33,815 nt of DNA from Armatimonadota bacterium (GTDB lineage: Bacteria; Armatimonadota; Armatimonadia; Armatimonadales; Capsulimonadaceae), in contig PLAD01000222.1 of assembly GCA_003134215.1 (NCBI GenBank), forward strand, positions 2,722 through 36,536, in the 5' to 3' direction. Position 1 is the stretch's first letter; the number at the start of each line of letters is the position of its first letter. Below, one piece after another: positions 27,965 to 33,815 of this stretch. The position numbers and the translations under genes are program-made. Under the pieces are notes generated by a model. It did no database searches and had not been told where the DNA came from. It worked only from the letters and a program-made list of their open reading frames with translations.

Positions 27965-28160
27965 AAAAGAGTTCTTCCACTGTTAGTCATGATTATCACT
28001 GCTAGTATGTATTGGCTTACAATTTGAGTTGGATTATGGCCAACGAAAGCACGTTAAATTTGTCGCTATTCTCGCAGCAAGAGAAGACGCATAGCGGCGG
28101 GCCAATCGTCGAAAAAATACTGGGAGTGATTGATAAAATTAAAGTATGGTGTATATTGAA

Positions 28161-28193
28161 TATAACGATGTTAGAATAACTAACGTTGATATA
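28161..28193. promoter_or_regulatory. imperfect inverted repeat just upstream of the tetR-like gene
   Basis: TATAACGATGTTAG-AATAA-CTAACGTTGATATA, arms match 11/14, ends 2 nt before the ATG. Confidence 0.65.
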
Positions 28194-28195
28194 TT

Positions 28196-28801
28196 ATGGG
28201 TATAAGAGAACGGCGACAACGACAAAAAGCGGCGACGAGAGAAGGCATATTAACTGCCGCGCTCATACTGGCCAAGAACGAGGGCTGGCAAGCGGTCACA
28301 GTGCGACGGCTTGCCGAATTGGTCGAGTACACGCCGCCGATTATCTACCGATATTTCGCAAGCAAGGATGCGCTTTTTAAAGAGCTGCAAAATCGAGGGT
28401 TTGACGAGCTTAATTCGAGGATCGCAGTTGTGTACGCTGCAGCCGCCGATCCTCGGGAGCGACTGATCGCGATGGCCGACACCTATATCGTGTTCGCATA
28501 CGAGCGACCGGAGCTCTATGAGTTGATGCACGGAAGCAGCAGCGCTGCCGTTGACCTGGACAGCACGCTGGAACAAGCGACATCCGGCGCAAGCATTATC
28601 GAGAACTGCCTCGAAGAGTGGGCGGCCTCTCGTTCTGTTTCCTTGAGAAGCATCGAGGACTGCGTCGATATCGCCTGGGGGCTGCTGCACGGTCTCATCA
28701 CCGTCGAAATGCTTGGACGAATTTCCGGCGGAAAAGACCGCGTCAGGACGCTCGCGGAAAATACCATCAAAGATCTGCTCAAAGCCTGGGCGACGGGATG
28801 A
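28196..28801 (+). CDS. TetR/AcrR family transcriptional regulator
   Basis: 201 aa; N-terminal HTH (REGILTAALILAKNEGWQAVTVRRLAELVEYTPPIIYRYFASKDALF). Confidence 0.95.
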   Translation: MGIRERRQRQKAATREGILTAALILAKNEGWQAVTVRRLAELVEYTPPIIYRYFASKDALFKELQNRGFDELNSRIAVVYAAAADPRERLIAMADTYIVFAYERPELYELMHGSSSAAVDLDSTLEQATSGASIIENCLEEWAASRSVSLRSIEDCVDIAWGLLHGLITVEMLGRISGGKDRVRTLAENTIKDLLKAWATG

Positions 28802-28815
28802 TATTATTTTTTCTC

Positions 28816-28840
28816 TATAATCTAACATTGTTAGATTATA
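28816..28840. promoter_or_regulatory. perfect palindromic operator between the tetR-like gene and the epimerase gene
   Basis: TATAATCTAACA-T-TGTTAGATTATA, 12 bp arms. Confidence 0.8.
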
Positions 28841-28866
28841 TTTCAAAGTAAGATAGGATAAATAAA

Positions 28867-29853
28867 ATGACTGGAAATAAGATGACAACTTCGATATCGA
28901 AATATAAAATCGCGCTCTTCGGCGCAGCGGGTGCGGTTGGAAAGAGCATTGCGCATGCACTTCGGGCCAACGGGCAATCTTATCGCGTCGTCGGTCGGGA
29001 GACTTCTCGGCTGGAATCCGCGTTCGGCGACGATTCCCTTGCCGAGATCGTCGGTTGGAACCCCGATGATCCCGCATCGGTTCGCGCGGCAGCCGAAGGG
29101 ATCGACACCATCATTTATCTGGTCGGAGTTCCCTACAACCACTTCGAACTGCACCCGGTTTTGATGCAGAAAACCCTTGACGGAGCTCTCGCAGCCGGGG
29201 TCAAACGGATCGTTCTGATTGGGACCGTCTATCCATATGGAGCGCCCACAACTCCGACCGTTGCCGAGAGTCATCCGCGCAATCCGACTACGTTCAAGGG
29301 CAAGATGCGTAAAGAGCAGGAAGAGATTTTGTTGAAAGCACACGCGGACGGAAAGATCCAGGCTGCGATCCTGAGGCTGCCGGACTTCTACGGTCCCAAT
29401 GTCGACCAAGCCAGCTTCTTGCATCTTCTCTTCAAAGCTGCATCGGAAGGAGGCGCCGCCGATATGATCGGGCCGATCGACACCCCGCACGAGTTTGTTT
29501 TCATACCTGATGTAGGCCCAGTTGTTCTTGAACTCGCATCGAAGCCGGAAGCCTACGGCCGTTTGTGGAACCTTGCCGGCGCCGGCGCAATAACACAGCG
29601 TGAGATCGCCGAGAAAGTATTTGAAATGGCCGGCAGGAAGCCCAGCCTTCGCGTCGTCGGCAAGACCGGCCTGCGCCTGCTCGGACTATTCAACCCGATG
29701 CTGCGAGAACTGGTCGAGATGCACTACCTCCAAACCACCCCCGTCCTGATGGACGACACCGCACTAACCCAGCTCATCGGCCCAATCAAGAAAACCCCCT
29801 ACGCCCAGGGTATCAGGGAAACTTATGAAACTTACAAAAAGGAGGCAAAGTAG
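28867..29853 (+). CDS. NAD-dependent epimerase/dehydratase family protein
   Basis: 328 aa; KIALFGAAGAVGKSIAHAL, extended-SDR-like layout. Confidence 0.9.
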   Translation: MTGNKMTTSISKYKIALFGAAGAVGKSIAHALRANGQSYRVVGRETSRLESAFGDDSLAEIVGWNPDDPASVRAAAEGIDTIIYLVGVPYNHFELHPVLMQKTLDGALAAGVKRIVLIGTVYPYGAPTTPTVAESHPRNPTTFKGKMRKEQEEILLKAHADGKIQAAILRLPDFYGPNVDQASFLHLLFKAASEGGAADMIGPIDTPHEFVFIPDVGPVVLELASKPEAYGRLWNLAGAGAITQREIAEKVFEMAGRKPSLRVVGKTGLRLLGLFNPMLRELVEMHYLQTTPVLMDDTALTQLIGPIKKTPYAQGIRETYETYKKEAK

Positions 29854-30026
29854 ATCTGTAGTTGCCGGAATGACCGTTTATGTGGCTTTGCTCGGTACCT
29901 TGACAAAGGTTCAGAGGAAAGCCATTATATAATGTATAAAACTTCGCCGCCCCGCATAATTCTAATTTATTCCACAGGCCAATTTCGTTCGGAAACGGCT
30001 CTCAACACCCTGAGAAATCCTGGACT

Positions 30027-31454
30027 ATGCTAAAAATCGACGCCTATGCCATCAGAGCACGATCACGCATACCTGCTTGTAAGTCAACAACCCTCGTCAC
30101 GCTTCTTCTCCTTGCCGCACCGATCCTTGCCGACCCGTTCGCCAATGCACAATCTTCTCTGTCCGGCCGGCCGTCAGCGCCGAGCATCTCTCAGGCCATC
30201 AGTGGCGACGGCGCTGTAACTCTCACCTGGAATGCACCTTCATTTGGTGTGGTCGGCGCGGCTTTCTCGGTTTACCGCGGCGCGGCGCCTGGCGCGGAGG
30301 CAGCGACGCCGATTGTTTCAGGTCTGACAGCCCTGACATACAAGGATAAGGGCCTGGCCGATGGTGTTCCCGAGTACTACACGGTGGTTGCGAGTAACCC
30401 CAAGGGATCTAGCGCACCAAGCCCTGAGGTTATGGGCGTTCCGTACGCTGCCCCTACAGGACTGACCACAATTCCCGGCGATGTCGAAGTACTGCTGACC
30501 TGGGCCCCGCTTGCCGGGGCTTCGACCAATGGCGGAGGGTATATCGTTTGGCGGTCGTTGACTCCCGGAGGGCCCTACACACAGGTGACGACGACTCTGA
30601 TTTCCGGAGGCCCTGCCTACCTGGACACTGTGGGCGGACACGGGCTCGATATCGGTGCAACTTATTACTACGTTGTCACCTACCTCGACAAATACGGAAA
30701 TGTCAGCCCAAAATCATCCGAAGTTTCCGCGGCCACTGCGGCCGCCGGTGGTGTTTGGAGCCTCTCCGTTTCTCCCAGTGACACGTCATCCGGGTCGACC
30801 TCCGATCCAAACGCAAGTTCCGATGGCGCTGCTCACCTTTCCACCGGAACAGTCTTTGCGACAGTCGCCGGACCGCAGTCAGCGGCTGCAAATGAGGCGG
30901 CAACGGCATTGATTGGCGGGACATGTACGGCGATCTGGCATCCAGACACTCCCGGCGCTCTTCCAGGACTTTACGTTGTTGTCGAAGACCGGACTGGAAA
31001 TATCTATGGTGAGATAGCCGGAGAGTTTTCAGGCGACGCCTCGGTTGCAATCGCCGGCGGTCCTTCCCTGGAAACTCGCGACCCCGCATCGGCGACTCAG
31101 ATCGCGTCGCTGCCGAAACTGACGGAAACACTGGACGAAAGTACGCCTGGAGTTGTCGCAATGACGGTCACAGCGACGGACCATACACGGAAGGTCACTG
31201 GCCAGGCGCCCCAATCGATACATTCCTACACCGAAAACTTATCGGTCTCGTCGCAGACCGTGCATGTATTTACCCCGGAGTTTTTCGAGGCGAACTACAG
31301 CACATCGCCGCACGTCTTCCTGTCATTTCCGCTCCCGGAAACATCTATTGCCGCGCTGGCCGCTGCAGGTGAAGGTACACCGGCCGGAGACGCCTGCTCC
31401 GCCTGGGGCGAGGTTACCGACGAGTATTCTAAGTTCAAAGTGGATGAGAGGTAG
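30027..31454 (+). CDS. secreted fibronectin type III domain protein
   Basis: 475 aa; hydrophobic N-terminal segment, two FN3-like repeats (SGDGAVTLTWNAPSF..., PGDVEVLLTWAPLAG...). Confidence 0.8.
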   Translation: MLKIDAYAIRARSRIPACKSTTLVTLLLLAAPILADPFANAQSSLSGRPSAPSISQAISGDGAVTLTWNAPSFGVVGAAFSVYRGAAPGAEAATPIVSGLTALTYKDKGLADGVPEYYTVVASNPKGSSAPSPEVMGVPYAAPTGLTTIPGDVEVLLTWAPLAGASTNGGGYIVWRSLTPGGPYTQVTTTLISGGPAYLDTVGGHGLDIGATYYYVVTYLDKYGNVSPKSSEVSAATAAAGGVWSLSVSPSDTSSGSTSDPNASSDGAAHLSTGTVFATVAGPQSAAANEAATALIGGTCTAIWHPDTPGALPGLYVVVEDRTGNIYGEIAGEFSGDASVAIAGGPSLETRDPASATQIASLPKLTETLDESTPGVVAMTVTATDHTRKVTGQAPQSIHSYTENLSVSSQTVHVFTPEFFEANYSTSPHVFLSFPLPETSIAALAAAGEGTPAGDACSAWGEVTDEYSKFKVDER

Positions 31455-31477
31455 ACAAGACGGCAGCATCGCCGTCT

Positions 31478-31996
31478 CTAACTATGCTGCTGCGCGCGGC
31501 TCAGGGCGGCTTCTTTGGCGCAGACATTCATGTTGATACTCAGGTTGACCTTCGGGATGATCCATTTCACGTAACCTAGAGAAATCAGCAGTTCGATATT
31601 ACCAAGGCAGTAATTTTCTTCTTCATCGGAGTATTCGAGGAGCTCGTCAATCGTGATCGTCGTACCACGAAACGCCGCCTGATCGGCTAGCGTATGTACG
31701 AATCGCTTGCGCATGTCGCGATTTTTGGCGATCAGTGAGGCATGTGCAAGGCCTGCCTTTTCGCAGCGTAGAACTCCCTGCGGCGTCAAGCGGACAATAT
31801 TGTCTTCATGATGTGGCAGCACCCATCCCTGTTTGATGAGCTGGTTGTAATGCTCCCAGAATACATTCATGTCGAACTTTAAATGTACCGCCCAAAGGTC
31901 AAGAGACTCCAGTGTCGCATCGCCGGCGGCGAAGCTCTTGGTGTAGAGGTAGTGCAGGATTGATTCATCCATCGAAAGGTTATCCATTGCGTACAC
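31478..31996 (-). CDS. hypothetical protein, possibly winged-helix
   Basis: 172 aa; helical composition with LTPQGVLRCEKAGL; internal ATG at 31984 is an alternative start. Confidence 0.55.
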   Translation of the reverse strand: MYAMDNLSMDESILHYLYTKSFAAGDATLESLDLWAVHLKFDMNVFWEHYNQLIKQGWVLPHHEDNIVRLTPQGVLRCEKAGLAHASLIAKNRDMRKRFVHTLADQAAFRGTTITIDELLEYSDEEENYCLGNIELLISLGYVKWIIPKVNLSINMNVCAKEAALSRAQQHS

Positions 31997-32282
31997 TCCG
32001 ATCAGTCATAGAAGCCCTTTAACGGGACTAGGTTCTCATTACATGCTCCTATTCTAACATGACGAGTCCTTCTTGGCAATAGCATGTGACGACAAAAAAG
32101 GACGGCTTTACGATCGGCAGTTAGCCAATCGAAACACCGTCCCATTTTATGTTGTTTGGGCGACCGGTCGAGGCTGCCCGTTCATGACCCATCGTCGGCG
32201 TTCCGGTTCGAATAATCGTTACGTTGGCGATAATGCTGCCATTGCTTCGGCTATTCGTTAATGGGTGTAACGAGAGTTAAAA

Positions 32283-32323
32283 CGAGGCTAAACCTCGCCA
32301 CCACCCTGTTGACTATCTTCCAT
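32283..32323 (-). other. candidate micro-ORF (MEDSQQGGGEV) with Shine-Dalgarno and overlapping hairpin
   Basis: Minus strand CCTAGGAGGTGGTGGCTAA-ATG...TAG (32288-32323); the stop lies in the loop of CGAGG-TTTAG-CCTCG followed by TTTT. Confidence 0.35.
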
Positions 32324-32505
32324 TTAGCCACCACCTCCTAGGTTTAAAGGATGTGTCTATCATACCCTGTATTTCACAGATCATAGAAGTATTTTCTTCA
32401 GACTCTTCCCGGTGTCCAGCCCAGCTAAGTTTCGCTGCTGTTGGGCAGGGGTAACTCCTTGCAGTGACATTCAGGCTACGCATGCTGTTTGTTAGGAGGA
32501 ACTTT

Positions 32506-32967
32506 ATGAGCACAACGCCAACATCGCCGAGTTCGCCGTCGACCCAGTCTGTGGCAACCGGGACCATTATCGGAATCGCCGTCGCCATTGTTGTTGTAGC
32601 AGCAATCGCCTACTTTATCTATGCCGGCACTCAGAACCAAACGCCGACCAGTACGATTACGACGATCAACAATCCAGCACCGGCGCCGGCTACATCGCCG
32701 AATGTGAGCGGTACACCTGGTTCATCCAGTAATACGACCATTAACATACCACCGTCGAACTCGTCATCCAACTCTTCGTCGCCGGCTCCGTCACCCAGCA
32801 ACGGATCGAGTTCGACGGCAGCGCCGAACTCCTCCACGAATTCGTCGCCTAGCAGCGGGTCGAGCAATAACAGCAACTCTGGTCCTGGAACGACCGCAAC
32901 CGGAAATAGCGGCAGTGCAGGCGCCACCGGAAGCGGATCAGGAGCCGGCTCCTCCGGCGGAATGTAA
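32506..32967 (+). CDS. single-TM protein with Ser/Asn/Pro/Gly-rich low-complexity tail
   Basis: AGGAGG Shine-Dalgarno upstream of ATG 32506; one TM helix then low-complexity sequence. Confidence 0.7.
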   Translation: MSTTPTSPSSPSTQSVATGTIIGIAVAIVVVAAIAYFIYAGTQNQTPTSTITTINNPAPAPATSPNVSGTPGSSSNTTINIPPSNSSSNSSSPAPSPSNGSSSTAAPNSSTNSSPSSGSSNNSNSGPGTTATGNSGSAGATGSGSGAGSSGGM

Positions 32968-32988
32968 CCCCGTATCCCCAGCGTATTT

Positions 32989-33024
32989 GCCCCGCAAGGC
33001 GTAATTGGTCTGCGGGGCTTTTTT
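32989..33024 (+). terminator. intrinsic terminator
   Basis: GCCCCGCA...TGCGGGGC followed by TTTTTT. Confidence 0.9.
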
Positions 33025-33063
33025 GATGATCAACAAATCCGTTTTATAAGTTTTTTCACAATA

Positions 33064-33102
33064 GTGGCACCCTTAATAAAAATGATGTTAATTGGGTGCC
33101 AC
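33064..33102. repeat. inverted repeat GTGGCACCC/GGGTGCCAC
   Basis: 9 bp perfect arms with a 21 nt spacer; GTGGCACCC occurs again at 33216. Confidence 0.55.
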
Positions 33103-33680
33103 GGTATGAGTCTCAGCTCGAACGGTGTCTGAGATGGAGCGGACGCTCCTGCTCAATTGTTGACCAGGTTGCTTAGCAGTAGACAGCAAAACACCCTTCC
33201 GCTGGAGGCGAAAGCGTGGCACCCGTAGAAAAATAACTAGCGCGGCACCGCACTCAAAAATGGAATCAAATGGAATAAAAATGACTCCTTCGCCAAAATT
33301 TGCTGCAAAGTTCATTGACAACATAGGTGATCAGCAAACAAGATTCAAAACCTCACTGTCGGACAGTATCGCCGGCTCGTTTATGGTATCTGTGTTTTGT
33401 GCCGTCTTATTATTTGACATATGGTTACCTGCTCCGGCTGACGCTGTAGGCGTAAAAATTTTTCTGGGCGTCATAACCGCGATTCCACTTCCGACTATAA
33501 AGTGGCCCGTCTTGCCACTCTAGCTGCCGCGTTGTAATGTTATACGATGCACAGAAAAAGAAAAAGCACAACTTTGGGAATACGCTAAATCCTTCGCAAC
33601 TCAGTTGGGCGTACCATGTGAGCCCTTCTTCTGGGAGCCCACGAACTAGCCGTTTAAGCTGCCCCCATTATTAGGCCAAC

Positions 33681-33815
33681 ATGACATTACAAACCGACGC
33701 TCTTGGAAACACGATGTACTGGGGTAATACCAGCGGTCCCGGCGGCTACAACATCGCGAACCAGAACGTCATGGTGACTTATCCGGCGACCGGCCAAACG
33801 GGAACCGGCAACAGC
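33681..33815 (+). CDS. partial ORF running off the window, possibly RHS/YD-repeat-like
   Basis: Open 45 codons (MTLQTDALGNTMYWGNTSGPGGYNIANQNVMVTYPATGQTGTGNS) to the window edge. Confidence 0.35.
   Translation, partial: MTLQTDALGNTMYWGNTSGPGGYNIANQNVMVTYPATGQTGTGNS

Noticed and set aside
29900-29933. TTGACA...TATAAT promoter upstream of the FN3 gene
   Set aside because: The TATAAT is 22 nt from TTGACA, too far for a standard promoter; a CATTAT at 17 nt is possible but weak, so it was not called.
1-33815. CRISPR arrays, rRNA genes, transposases/insertion sequences, integrases
   Set aside because: No regularly spaced direct repeats of CRISPR type, no rRNA-like sequence, and no transposase or recombinase motifs seen in any reported ORF.

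Overview
33.8 kb bacterial chromosomal window. The G/D-rich prepilin with an H-X9-DG-like C-terminus suggests an Armatimonadota/Planctomycetota-type host, but this is inference. Main contents, left to right: (1) PAP2 phosphatase and Gfo/Idh/MocA oxidoreductase. (2) A ~5.7 kb accessory island between a truncated 5' half of tRNA-Gly(CCC) (1998-2037) and an intact tRNA-Gly(CCC) (7769-7840). The island holds a modular reading frame broken by three in-frame stops, a HicA-like candidate toxin with a large coupled partner, a HipBA module with a three-copy operator array, and a decayed AlbA/RecG-like gene, with no recognisable integrase. (3) A decayed TA-like remnant next to intact VapBC. (4) A surface polysaccharide locus: FAD oxidoreductase, GT2/GT-C fusion, Wzm/Wzt-type ABC exporter, GT8, GT2, GT4, and an acyltransferase-GT4 fusion. 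(5) A DUF1559-type prepilin. (6) A three-gene signalling cassette: amino-acid permease/histidine kinase fusion, CheY-like receiver, HD-GYP response regulator. (7) A TetR regulator and NAD-dependent epimerase with clear palindromic operators. (8) Fibronectin-III and low-complexity membrane proteins. The best candidates for undescribed biology are the split-tRNA island with its stop-interrupted gene and TA-like pair, and the transporter-kinase-HD-GYP cassette. All functional calls come from reading the sequence; no searches were run.
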